The notes: a model not told the origin generated them from the sequence alone. A stretch of DNA of 40,451 bases from Candidatus Eiseniibacteriota bacterium (GCA_025360715.1 JANYBS010000097.1:1-40451); one strand, 5' to 3'. Numbered from the stretch's first letter, positions 9,109 to 16,508 are shown. Made by a program: numbers and translations.

Positions 9109-10170
9109 TTATGCCCCCGCCGCGACCGCACGCACGCGCGGTGTCACCCGGCGCAGCCGCGCGGCACGCGCGCCGACCTGCACCAAGAACAAGTGCTCGC
9201 GATTGCGCGCCTTGCCCGGCGTGCCGACCTTGCGGCCCTGGCGGTCGTGGATTCCGATCTTGTGTCCGATGTAGCGCGGGTGGTCGATCGACACCTCGCG
9301 CACGCGGCCGCGCATGGCCAGGATCTCGCGAAGGTCGCGCAGCGTCAGGAAACCCTCATCGCTGAAAGAGACCAGCAGCCATCTGGCCTGCGCGGCCTCG
9401 ACCACCGCGCGCAGTGCCGCGCCGATGGTGCTCGGGCGGTTGTAGACGCTCGTGCGCGTGCGCACATCGGTCCGCTTCATGGCCACGCCGTAGACCTCGG
9501 GCTTGTCCCAGCGCACGAGCGACTCCCACACGTGATAGTTGCCCAGATAGCTATGTTGATTGTACGGCGGATCCAGGTACACGAGATCGGCCGCGTGCCG
9601 TTGCACGGCCGTGAGTGCGTCCAGGCAGGTGGCGCGGCCTGGGCCCGGCAGGATCTCGGGCATGCGCAGCTCGAGCGAGCGCAAGGCGCGCGGCGCCCAT
9701 TGCTTGAGGTACGCCATCTGCACTCCGGTGGTGCTGTCGACGCGATCGGCCGCGCGCATGAGCGCGGTGAGCGCGATCGCCCGCAGCGGCGGCTCGAGCC
9801 CCATGCGCTCGATACGCTCGCGGATCGCATCGACGCGCGCGCCGTTCTCGGGCCGCAGGTAGCGCGATCGCTCGCAGAACGTGGCGGTGAACCAGCCCGG
9901 GCGACCCTTCACGCGGTCGAGTTCTTCGAGCAGGCGCTCCGCCTTGACCCGCCAGCGCCGCGCGTCGGCCGCCACGTGGCAGCCAGCGAGCACATGCGCG
10001 TAGGTATTGTGGTCGTTCGCGTGCACGCGATAGCCGGCGCCCTTGAGCGCGTGTCCCACGCGTGCCGTGCCCGAGAACACGTCGAGCACGCTCGTCACGC
10101 CGGCGCAGCCCTGCACCTGCGCGACGATGCGCGGCAGCAGCAACCTCTTGGAGCCGATGTATTTGATCAC
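9109..10170 (-). CDS. D12-class DNA adenine-N6 methyltransferase (Dam-like)
   Basis: Transfers methyl from S-adenosylmethionine to adenine in DNA. The N-terminal KYIGSKRLLLP and FSGTARVG (32-39) form the SAM-binding region, and the catalytic DPPY is at 200-203 (YLDPPYNQHSYLGNYHVWE). All family motifs are present over 353 residues. No restriction endonuclease, specificity subunit or phage gene is next to it, so it is an orphan methylase; target sequence unknown. The start is GTG at 10170, directly following the family N-terminus IKYIGSK. There is no SD; TACTTT lies 6 bases upstream, so a leaderless mRNA is likely. The basic tail (RAARLRRVTPRVRAV) is probably outside the catalytic fold. A degraded STAS gene begins right after the stop codon. 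Confidence 0.9.
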   Translation of the reverse strand: MIKYIGSKRLLLPRIVAQVQGCAGVTSVLDVFSGTARVGHALKGAGYRVHANDHNTYAHVLAGCHVAADARRWRVKAERLLEELDRVKGRPGWFTATFCERSRYLRPENGARVDAIRERIERMGLEPPLRAIALTALMRAADRVDSTTGVQMAYLKQWAPRALRSLELRMPEILPGPGRATCLDALTAVQRHAADLVYLDPPYNQHSYLGNYHVWESLVRWDKPEVYGVAMKRTDVRTRTSVYNRPSTIGAALRAVVEAAQARWLLVSFSDEGFLTLRDLREILAMRGRVREVSIDHPRYIGHKIGIHDRQGRKVGTPGKARNREHLFLVQVGARAARLRRVTPRVRAVAAGA

Positions 10171-10176
10171 GGCGAT

Positions 10177-10182
10177 AAAGTA
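10177..10182 (-). promoter_or_regulatory. Candidate -10 element TACTTT, 6 bases before the methylase GTG
   Basis: On the minus strand TACTTT is followed by ATCGCC and then the GTG start, with no SD in between. The spacing is the same as at three other starts in this window (11398, 13444, 22005) and predicts transcription starting at the start codon. The 68-base divergent spacer to the antiporter gene holds only this and a weaker CAGAGT (10226-10231) 7 bases before the antiporter ATG. Confidence 0.45.
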
Positions 10183-10238
10183 CTACACCCACCGAGACGC
10201 ATTGCGCCGCATCGCCTCGCTCGTGCAGAGTACCGAGC

Positions 10239-11348
10239 ATGACTCGTGCCTGGGCATCCCCACTGCGGCTCCAGCCGCTGCAATTGCTGCTCGTATTCGT
10301 GGCGCTCGCGCCGCTGGGCGTGATGCTCCACTGGAGCGGCACGGCCATCTTCGCGTGCAGCGCGCTGGCCATCGTGCCGCTGGCCGGGCTCATGGGCGAA
10401 GCGACCGAAGCACTGGGCTCGCGATTGGGCGCCGGTGCGAGTGGGCTGCTCAACGCCACGTTCGGCAATGCCGCCGAGCTCATCCTGGCGCTCGTCGCAC
10501 TGCATGCCGGGCACTTCGAGGTGGTCAAGGCCTCGCTCACCGGCTCGATCATCGGCAACGCGCTTCTGGTGCTGGGCGTTTCCATGATCGCGGGCGGCGC
10601 GAAGCGCGAACGCCAGACGTTCGACCGCGCGGCCGCAGCGGCCTCGTCCACGCTACTCACGCTCGCCGCGATCGGCCTGGTTGTGCCTGCCGTGTTCCAC
10701 TTCGTGAGCGAACTCGAGCGCGCCGAGGGCACGCTCTCGCCCGTGCGCCAGGCGGTGAGCGAACATGGCCTGAGCGTGCTCATCGCCATCGTGCTGTTCA
10801 TCGCCTACCTGCTGAGCCTGCTGTTCACGCTGCGCACGCACAAGCACCTGTACACGGGCGGCAGCGAGGCGTCCGCGCACGGCCCGGTCGACACGCGCCG
10901 CGCGCTGCTGACGCTTCTGGTTGCCACGGGGCTCATCGCGTGGATGAGCGAGTTGCTCGTGGGCGCGGTCGAGGCCGCCACCCATGCGCTCGGGCTCACC
11001 GAGGTCTTCGTGGGTGTGATCGTGGTCGCCATCGTGGGCAACGCGGCCGAGCACTCCACCGCGGTGATCATGGCCATTCGCGACAAGATGGACCTGGCGC
11101 TTAATATCGCCATCGGCTCGAGCATCCAGATCGCACTCTTCGTGGCGCCCGTGCTGGTATTCGCCTCGCACTGGATCGCGCCGCGCCCCATGGACCTGCG
11201 GTTCTCGCCGTTCGAGGTGCTGGCCGTGCTGGCGGCCGTAGGCGTGGTGAACCTCGTATCGCAGGATGGCGAGTCGAACTGGCTTGAAGGTGCGCTGCTG
11301 ATCGCGGTCTACCTCGTGCTGGCGGTGGCGTTCTTCCTCCTGCCCTAG
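10239..11348 (+). CDS. Ca2+/H+ antiporter of the CaCA superfamily (CAX/VCX1 type)
   Basis: An inner-membrane exchanger that exports Ca2+ (possibly other divalent cations) in return for protons. It has about eleven hydrophobic segments. The two family-defining alpha repeats are plain: [13 protein letters not shown] near residues 76-88 and [13 protein letters not shown] near 268-280, each with the essential glutamate. A loop with histidines and charged residues ([19 protein letters not shown]) separates the halves. Length 369 is standard. The start is ATG at 10239; no SD is seen, and a weak CAGAGT lies 7 bases upstream, so the message may be leaderless. Divergent from the methylase; the next gene has its own promoter. 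Confidence 0.93.
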   Translation: MTRAWASPLRLQPLQLLLVFVALAPLGVMLHWSGTAIFACSALAIVPLAGLMGEATEALGSRLGAGASGLLNATFGNAAELILALVALHAGHFEVVKASLTGSIIGNALLVLGVSMIAGGAKRERQTFDRAAAAASSTLLTLAAIGLVVPAVFHFVSELERAEGTLSPVRQAVSEHGLSVLIAIVLFIAYLLSLLFTLRTHKHLYTGGSEASAHGPVDTRRALLTLLVATGLIAWMSELLVGAVEAATHALGLTEVFVGVIVVAIVGNAAEHSTAVIMAIRDKMDLALNIAIGSSIQIALFVAPVLVFASHWIAPRPMDLRFSPFEVLAVLAAVGVVNLVSQDGESNWLEGALLIAVYLVLAVAFFLLP

Positions 11349-11385
11349 CCCCCCTTAGCACGTGAATGCGTCCGCGGCGCTCTGC

Positions 11386-11391
11386 TAGACT
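11386..11391 (+). promoter_or_regulatory. Candidate -10 element TAGACT for the cysteine dioxygenase transcript
   Basis: TAGACT ends 6 bases before the ATG of a short upstream ORF at 11398. The same hexamer lies upstream of genes at 13642, 16559, 22005 and 31439. No clear -35 is visible. Confidence 0.45.
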
Positions 11392-11397
11392 TGCCAC

Positions 11398-11424
11398 ATG
11401 GCACCCGCTGTCTCACCTCAGTAA
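11398..11424 (+). CDS. Candidate leaderless 8-codon upstream ORF (MAPAVSPQ)
   Basis: ATG at 11398 opens eight codons ending in TAA at 11422-11424. The stop overlaps the AAGGAG ribosome site (11423-11428) of the downstream dioxygenase gene, so a ribosome terminating here would sit on or next to that site. If the TAGACT at 11386 is the -10, the ORF would be translated from the first base of the mRNA. It contains no cysteine codon, so a simple cysteine-attenuation leader is not supported; two prolines could slow ribosomes. Existence as a translated peptide is inference from position only. Confidence 0.35.
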   Translation: MAPAVSPQ

Positions 11425-11433
11425 GGAGCTCGT

Positions 11434-12006
11434 ATGGCCGTCACGCAGGATTCCCGTCTTCGCGAACTCATCGCGCGCATCGATGGCGCCATGACGCCGC
11501 CCGATGATGCCGGCCGATGTCGCGCCGTGAAGGCCGTGCTCGAGGACGTCATGAGCAAGGGCGTCGACTTCCTCGACCCCTCGTTCCTGGTGCCCAACCC
11601 CGAGCGCTACGCGCGGCGCCTCGTGCACGCGGACCCCGCGCGCCACTACTGGCTCATCGCCATGGTCTGGGGCCCCGGGCAGGGCACGCCGCTGCACGAT
11701 CACGCGGGCATCTGGTGCGTGGAATGCGTCTACCAGGGCCGCATCAAGGTCACGTCGTTCTCGCCGCGCGGCGGCGATCCGGAACGCGACATCGTGCAGT
11801 TTCATCAAGAGACCGTGATCCACGCAGGCGTTGGTGAAGCCGGCGCGCTGATCCCGCCCTTCGAGTACCACGTGCTCGAGAACGCGCTCGAGACCCCGGC
11901 GGTCACGCTGCATGTCTACGGCGGCGAGATGGACCACTGCCACATCTTCGAGCCGGTCGACGGCGGCTACCTGCGCAAGTACCGCCAGCTCTCGTACACG
12001 GCGTAA
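11434..12006 (+). CDS. Cysteine dioxygenase (Arg-type, type I)
   Basis: Oxidises L-cysteine to cysteine sulfinate with non-haem Fe(II) and O2. The cupin iron ligands are His88, His90 (TPLHDH) and His146 (FEYHVLEN). Tyr59 and Arg61 (YARRL) correspond to human Tyr58 and Arg60, the latter gripping the cysteine carboxylate, which argues against a 3-mercaptopropionate (Gln-type) enzyme. Cys95 (HAGIWCVE) and Tyr162 (VTLHVY) fall at the places of human Cys93 and Tyr157, the residues that form a thioether cofactor; many bacterial homologues have Gly in place of the Cys. Length is 190 residues. AAGGAG is 5 bases before the ATG. Preceded by a short upstream ORF and convergent with the HD-GYP gene. Confidence 0.92.
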   Translation: MAVTQDSRLRELIARIDGAMTPPDDAGRCRAVKAVLEDVMSKGVDFLDPSFLVPNPERYARRLVHADPARHYWLIAMVWGPGQGTPLHDHAGIWCVECVYQGRIKVTSFSPRGGDPERDIVQFHQETVIHAGVGEAGALIPPFEYHVLENALETPAVTLHVYGGEMDHCHIFEPVDGGYLRKYRQLSYTA

Positions 12007-12029
12007 GCACCGCTGCGCGAGGCGGCCGT

Positions 12030-12073
12030 CTCAGGCAGCTTCGCGTTGCTCATCACGCTGCTTCGCGTTGCTC
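12030..12073 (-). repeat. 22-base tandem duplication across the HD-GYP stop codon
   Basis: Two adjacent 22-base units (12052-12073 and 12030-12051) share 14 identical leading bases on the minus strand and both spell EQREAA followed by TGA, in different frames because 22 is not a multiple of three. The gene now stops in the upstream unit at 12053, leaving the second as a silent copy of the old or new C-terminus. Confidence 0.75.
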
Positions 12074-13444
12074 GCCGTCCTCGAGCCCGCCGCATTCCAG
12101 CGCACCGATCAGGCCATCAAGGCACACGCCGCACAGGCCGATGCCGCGGTCGCGCTCCATGATCGCGAGCGTGCGCTCGGGCGAGAGCGCGGGCCGGTAG
12201 GGCCGCCGCGTCGAAAGCGCATCGTACACGTCGGCCACGGCGAGCACGCGCGCGAGCGCCGGGATCTGCTCGCCGTGCAGCCCGCGGCAGTAGCCGCTGC
12301 CATCCAGGCGCTCGTGATGCGCCGCGCTCGCGAACGCGAGCCATTCGAAGCCCTGCACGTGTTCCAAAATGCGCTCGGTGTAGTACGAATGCATGCGCAT
12401 GACCTCCCACTCCGACGGCGTGAGCGCGCCGGGCTTGTCGAGGATCATGTTCGGCACTGTGAGCTTGCCCAGATCATGCAACAGCGCGGCGCGGCGGACC
12501 TCGTTCACATCCGGCTCGCTCCAACCCAGCTCGATCGCGGTGCTCACGGCAAGCTGCGTCATGCGCTGTGAATGCGCGCCGGTGAAGGGCGACTTGGCGT
12601 CGACGACCTCGGCGAACACCTGCGCGATGCGGTCGATCGCACGCGGCCCGGCCAGCAGCGCGGCACCGCCGGGCTCGGCCTCGGTCACCAGGCGCGTGAG
12701 CTCGCGCGTCTCGAGCGCGCACCACGCCGATAGCGGGCGCTCGAGTCCCTCGCAAGCAGCGACCACGAGCGGATCGAACCAACGCCCGGCGCGCTCGCGC
12801 ACCACTTGCAGGCCCTGCACCGGGCCTCCGCGCATCGCGAACACCTCGAGTGTCTGCGCCAACGTAAGGATGCGCGCGACGATGGGGATCTCCTCGCCGC
12901 GCAAGCCGCGCGGCTCGCCGCGGCCATCCCAGTGCTCGTCCAGGTCGCGCACCGCCACGGCCGCGCCCTCGCCCAATCCGAGCTGCCGCACGATCTCGGC
13001 GCCCCGTTCGCAGCGCACCTGCACGAGCTTGGTCGCGACCTTGCTGCCGCGGCGGGCGAGGCCCGCCACACGCCGCGCGCGTTCGATCAGCGACGCGCCC
13101 GGCGCCGTGTGCGACATGGCATAGGCCGCGGCGCGAAAGTAGTTCGACCAGTCCACGCGCATGCGCGCGCCCTTGGCCAGCCGATCATCGCCGCCAAAGA
13201 GGGCGAAGACCTGGCTCGCGTTGCTCGAGCAGCCCACGTCCTTGAGCAGCGCCGCGTAGTACAAGTCGCGCTGCAGTTGCAGCGGCAGGCCCACGCGGCC
13301 GCCCAGCTCCATGGCGATCAGGCACGAGCGCAGCGCGTGTCCCATCGGCTGACCTTCGGTGAGGTCGAGCGCGAAGGACAGGGCAGAGAAGACATCCGAC
13401 AGTCGGACGCTCTCGGGGGCGGGCTTACGGGAACGCAATGACAC
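12053..13444 (-). CDS. Tandem HD-domain protein with C-terminal HD-GYP-like module
   Basis: Likely a signalling phosphohydrolase, possibly for cyclic di-GMP or a related dinucleotide. The C-terminal module has the HD-GYP series: TGAHSQRM, ALLHDLGKL (His323-Asp324), HSYYTERIL, AAHHERLDGSGYCRGL and ARVLAVADVYDAL. The name-giving GYP reads GYC (381-383). The N-terminal half is a decayed copy: GHALRS keeps one histidine (His36), but the HD pair is KD (LLKDVGC, Lys68-Asp69) and the GYP site reads GEP (EHWDGRGEPRGL), so it is probably non-catalytic. No receiver domain or membrane segment is seen. I chose GTG 13444 because GATACT lies exactly 6 bases upstream (leaderless pattern); in-frame ATG codons at 13513 and 13615 would add residues of unlikely composition. 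Confidence 0.85.
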   Translation of the reverse strand: MSLRSRKPAPESVRLSDVFSALSFALDLTEGQPMGHALRSCLIAMELGGRVGLPLQLQRDLYYAALLKDVGCSSNASQVFALFGGDDRLAKGARMRVDWSNYFRAAAYAMSHTAPGASLIERARRVAGLARRGSKVATKLVQVRCERGAEIVRQLGLGEGAAVAVRDLDEHWDGRGEPRGLRGEEIPIVARILTLAQTLEVFAMRGGPVQGLQVVRERAGRWFDPLVVAACEGLERPLSAWCALETRELTRLVTEAEPGGAALLAGPRAIDRIAQVFAEVVDAKSPFTGAHSQRMTQLAVSTAIELGWSEPDVNEVRRAALLHDLGKLTVPNMILDKPGALTPSEWEVMRMHSYYTERILEHVQGFEWLAFASAAHHERLDGSGYCRGLHGEQIPALARVLAVADVYDALSTRRPYRPALSPERTLAIMERDRGIGLCGVCLDGLIGALECGGLEDGEQREAA

Positions 13445-13450
13445 ACCGAA

Positions 13451-13456
13451 AGTATC
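13451..13456 (-). promoter_or_regulatory. Candidate -10 element GATACT before the HD-GYP gene
   Basis: On the minus strand CCGATACTTTCGGTG runs into the GTG start at 13444. Nearly the same 15 bases, CCGATACTTTCAGTG, occur on the minus strand upstream of the small membrane-protein gene (GATACT at about 32651-32656), which supports a shared promoter element. Confidence 0.45.
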
Positions 13457-13575
13457 GGTCGCGGGCGCGCAAAGGTTGAGGTCCCGCCTGTGTTTTCCGG
13501 CATTTAGCGACATGGCACCCCGGCAGGGCCTCGGAACCGCCTCGGAACCGCTGGCGGCGCCGCGCGGGCGCCCGG

Positions 13576-13581
13576 TAGACT
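13576..13581 (+). promoter_or_regulatory. Candidate -10 element TAGACT for the secreted nuclease gene
   Basis: GGTAGACTT in otherwise GC-rich sequence, 60 bases before the ATG at 13642. Just upstream, CCTCGGAACCG is repeated twice in tandem (about 13529-13551). Confidence 0.4.
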
Positions 13582-13641
13582 TGAACGGACCCTTTCGGGC
13601 TTCGCGTTCGCGCACCGGCCCAGCAGCCTGGCATCCTTCGC

Positions 13642-15672
13642 ATGGAGTCTCTCGTGGCCCACGTGTTCCTCCGGCCTCACCGCGCGCTCGCGCTGGCCGC
13701 GCTCTGCACCGCCGCGCTCACCAGCTTCGCCGCCCCGGCGCATGCGCTGCGAGTCGCGACGTGGAACCTGATGCGGTTCCAGTCCAACAATGTCGTCACG
13801 CCCGTCGCGTCACGCACGCCGGCGATCCGCACCGTGATCTCGGCCATGCAGCCCGACATCGTGCTCGTGGAGGAGGTCAACGACTCCGGCGCGCGTGATT
13901 CGCTGCTCAACAACGTGTTCAACGTGCTCGAGCCCGGGCAGTGGGCGGTGCAATGGACCTCACTCGCCACCAGCGGCGAGGGCGGCGGCATCTTCTACAA
14001 GCCCGCCAAGGTGGCGATCAGCAACTTCGGCACGATCACGACGGGCGGTCCGCGGCCGATCATCCAGGCGCTGTGCAAGCCGGTCGGCTACAACAACAAG
14101 GCCGGCTGGTTCCGCATCTACACGATGCACCTCAAGGCCGGCAATCCCAGCTTCACGGCGGCGGACTCCGCCACTCGCCGGCTGGAGTGCTCAAGCATCC
14201 GCACCACGCTCAACAATGTGATCACGACTAACGTGGGCACGAACTTCATCCTGGGCGGCGATACGAACTTCTATGGCGACTGGGAGGGCGGCTACCAGCG
14301 CCTGACCGAATCGCAAGCCAGCAACAATGGCCGCTGCACCGACATGCTCGTCATGCCGGGCACATGGAACAGCAACTCCGCGTATGCCTTCAACGACACG
14401 CAGTGCCCGCAGCTCTCGCCGTCCACCAGCGACTTCTCGGGCGGCGGCATGGACGACCGCTTCGACATGATCCTGAGCTCGGCGTCGATGCAGGATGGCA
14501 ATGGCCTCGACATGCGCACCGGCAGCCTGCCGGGCGGCTATGGCGCGTTCGGCAATGACGGCCAGCACTTCAACACCGACATCAACGGCGGCGGCTTCAA
14601 CGCCGCCGTGGGCTACACCGTCGCGACCGCGATGCACGACGCCGCGGACCACATCCCGGTCGTCTCGAACCTGCAGTTGCCCGCCAAGATCGCGGCCAGC
14701 TCGCAGATCGACTTCGGCCGCATGATCGTGGGCGCGAACGTCACCTCGCCGCTCAACATCACGAATGTGGCCACGGCGCCGGCCGACCTGCTGCGTTACA
14801 CGCTGGCCGCGCCCGCGGGCTTCACCGCACCCGCCGGCAGCTTTTCCACACCCACAGGCGGCGGCGGCAACACGCACGACATCGGCGTGGTCACTTCGGC
14901 GGCCGGAGCCCTGAGCGGCACGCTGGGTGTGGCCACGAACGATGTCGACAGCACGCTCAAGACCGTCAAGCTGTCGGCGGTCGTGCTCGATCACGCGGCC
15001 GCCTCGCTCGACTCCGTGAGCAAGGTCACGACCGGCTCGTTCGACTTCGGCGTGCATCCGGCCGCGGGCTTCGCCGACCTCCCGGTGCGCGTGCACAACG
15101 CGGGGTACAACGCGCTGCGCTCGAGACTGCAGCTGAACACCGCGTGGCTGCTGGGCGGCGACGGTCACTTCAAGGTCCGCGATGCCTTCACGCCCGTGCT
15201 GCTCGCGGGCACGGGACTCACGCTCGACGTGTACTTCGACCCCGCATTCGCCACGCTCGATTCCACCTACACGGGCACGCTGCAGGTCACGGGCGCTGAC
15301 GAATCGCTTCCCGGCGGCGCCGCCGCGGACACCCTCCGCGTGCAGCTGCAGGCGCGCGTGACCAGCGCCAGCACCGCGGTCGGCCCGAACACGGCAACGC
15401 TGCGTTTCCTGCCGCCGCGGCCGAACCCGTTCACGCACTCGACCGAGCTGGCGTTCGATCTGGCACATGAGGCGCCGGTATCGCTGGCCATCTATGACCT
15501 GAGCGGCCGCCGCGTGGCCCTGCTCGCAGACGGCCCACTGGGTGAAGGCCACCATGTGGTGCGTTGGAACACCCAGGATGAGAGCGGCAAGACCGTTCCG
15601 GCGGGACTCTACTTCGTGCGCTTCCAGACGCCGGGGCTCACGCGCGTCGCGAGGCTCGCCCTGCTGCCGTAA
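13642..15672 (+). CDS. Secreted endonuclease/exonuclease/phosphatase-fold protein with Ig-like domains and FlgD-like C-terminus
   Basis: A signal peptide (about 1-35, ending APAHA) leads into an endonuclease/exonuclease/phosphatase (EEP) domain of about 310 residues. The metal and catalytic residues of the fold can be placed: Asn42 (ATWNL), Glu78 (VLVEEVN), Asp207-Asn209 (GGDTNF) and Asp336-His337 (AADHIPVV, replacing the usual SDH). Two beta-rich domains of the choice-of-anchor-D kind follow (starting near IDFGRMIVG and FDFGVHPA). The last 85 residues are FlgD-like: PRPNPFTHS, IYDLSGRRVALL, VPAGLYFVRF. Substrate could be DNA, RNA or a phospho-compound. No SD precedes ATG 13642; a GTG at 13654 has GGAG 6 bases upstream and is an equally good start that keeps the signal peptide. 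Convergent, 9 bases apart, with the zinc-ribbon gene. Confidence 0.88.
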   Translation: MESLVAHVFLRPHRALALAALCTAALTSFAAPAHALRVATWNLMRFQSNNVVTPVASRTPAIRTVISAMQPDIVLVEEVNDSGARDSLLNNVFNVLEPGQWAVQWTSLATSGEGGGIFYKPAKVAISNFGTITTGGPRPIIQALCKPVGYNNKAGWFRIYTMHLKAGNPSFTAADSATRRLECSSIRTTLNNVITTNVGTNFILGGDTNFYGDWEGGYQRLTESQASNNGRCTDMLVMPGTWNSNSAYAFNDTQCPQLSPSTSDFSGGGMDDRFDMILSSASMQDGNGLDMRTGSLPGGYGAFGNDGQHFNTDINGGGFNAAVGYTVATAMHDAADHIPVVSNLQLPAKIAASSQIDFGRMIVGANVTSPLNITNVATAPADLLRYTLAAPAGFTAPAGSFSTPTGGGGNTHDIGVVTSAAGALSGTLGVATNDVDSTLKTVKLSAVVLDHAAASLDSVSKVTTGSFDFGVHPAAGFADLPVRVHNAGYNALRSRLQLNTAWLLGGDGHFKVRDAFTPVLLAGTGLTLDVYFDPAFATLDSTYTGTLQVTGADESLPGGAAADTLRVQLQARVTSASTAVGPNTATLRFLPPRPNPFTHSTELAFDLAHEAPVSLAIYDLSGRRVALLADGPLGEGHHVVRWNTQDESGKTVPAGLYFVRFQTPGLTRVARLALLP

Positions 15673-15681
15673 AGGCTCCCG

Positions 15682-15906
15682 TCACCCGGCCGTATCGCGC
15701 GGCGGCGGCCCGCTCGGCGGTTCCTGCCCCTCGGCCAAGGGCGAGTGCCCGGCGCACTCGAGCACCGGCAAGCTCGGGTAGCGGCTGAAGCGCGCGTCCG
15801 TGCGCGAGAGCAGACACATCCAGAAGCGGCTGCGTGGCGTTGCCACGATGTGCGCGTGCACGCACCGCGCGCACAGCCCAGCGCGATCGCCGGTAGCGCT
15901 CGCCAT
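15682..15906 (-). CDS. Small four-cysteine zinc-ribbon-like protein (74 aa)
   Basis: A hypothetical protein with a coherent pattern: CARC (Cys12, Cys15), Cys31 in FWMCLLSRTD and Cys51 in PVLECAGHSP, separated by a conserved-looking RFSRYPSLPVL. Four cysteines in CxxC...C...C suggest one zinc site. I recall similar short proteins with an 'LCARC.HAR....RGS.F..C..S..DPRFP.YP.LPVL.C' pattern scattered among GC-rich bacteria, function unknown. The ATG at 15906 has a perfect AAGGAGG 6 bases upstream on the minus strand, the best ribosome site in this region, which decides the start and supports expression. The last 20 residues are Pro- and Gly-rich and probably disordered. Confidence 0.75.
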   Translation of the reverse strand: MASATGDRAGLCARCVHAHIVATPRSRFWMCLLSRTDARFSRYPSLPVLECAGHSPLAEGQEPPSGPPPRDTAG

Positions 15907-16080
15907 CGCCTGCCTCCTTGGGATGCCTGCCCGGCGGCGACCGCCAGGACGGGTGTCGGTGGTTCTTACGATTGTTCCAGGGCGGGGGCCCGACGAGGCC
16001 CGCGGAGCCACCTCCCAACGCCCCGTTCCGCGTTACGCCGCAACAAGCTGGCGGTATCGCAGGAGCTCGTGGCCCGGCCC

Positions 16081-16109
16081 TTGCATTGTAGTCCCGCAGA
16101 ACCGATAGC
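16081..16109 (+). promoter_or_regulatory. Candidate promoter TTGCAT-N17-GATAGC for the PEP-CTERM gene
   Basis: TTGCAT at 16081-16086 and GATAGC at 16104-16109 with an ideal 17-base spacer, 47 bases before the ATG at 16157. Nothing else could be assigned in 15907-16080. Confidence 0.45.
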
Positions 16110-16156
16110 AAAACCCCCTTGCCTCAACCTCGGTCCCTCCCCGAAGGAGTCCACAG

Positions 16157-16393
16157 ATGAAGAAGCTGCTTCTCTTGCTCGCTTGCCTCGCGCTGATGGC
16201 GGCGCCTGCGTATGCGTCGCCTGCCTCTGGCGTCGACCAGGGTTATGGTCACTCACAGGGCTCCAGCGGCACCGACCTCGATCACGAAGACGACAAGCCG
16301 ACGCGGCCCGTGCCGGAGCCCGGCACGATGGCGCTCGCCTCGATGGGCCTGATCGCCCTCGGCGCGGCCGCCCGCAAGCGCTTCAACCGCTAG
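16157..16393 (+). CDS. PEP-CTERM sorting-domain protein (78 aa)
   Basis: A short exported protein: signal peptide (MKKLLLLLACLALMAAPAYA), a 30-residue polar, Gly/Ser/Asp-rich middle, then a textbook PEP-CTERM tail of VPEPGTMALASMGLIALGA plus a basic end (RKRFNR). In known systems, exosortase cuts after the PEP motif and the protein is delivered to the cell surface or exopolysaccharide matrix. No exosortase gene is in the window, so the processing enzyme must lie elsewhere. AAGGAG is 7 bases before the ATG. A promoter lies upstream and a strong hairpin terminator downstream, so it is transcribed alone. The mature peptide would be only about 30 residues. Confidence 0.88.
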   Translation: MKKLLLLLACLALMAAPAYASPASGVDQGYGHSQGSSGTDLDHEDDKPTRPVPEPGTMALASMGLIALGAAARKRFNR

Positions 16394-16467
16394 TCGCCTC
16401 ACACATCGCGCGCTTGTCCCCACGGGCGCGCACGGACGCACCAACCCATCTGGATCCCCCGGTGGGA

Positions 16468-16505
16468 CGGCGACGAGGGAACTCCCTCGTCGCCGTGTCC
16501 GTTTC
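16468..16505 (+). terminator. Terminator-like hairpin after the PEP-CTERM gene
   Basis: CGGCGACGAGGG (16468-16479) pairs perfectly with CCCTCGTCGCCG (16484-16495) around AACT, followed by TGTCCGTTTCC. The stem is strong; the T run is poor. Confidence 0.6.
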
Positions 16506-16508
16506 CGG

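Noticed and set aside
13445-13615. Longer N-terminus for the HD-GYP protein
   Set aside because: The extra 57 codons are Arg/Gly-rich and leave only 26 bases to the divergent gene; the GTG at 13444 has the leaderless spacing.
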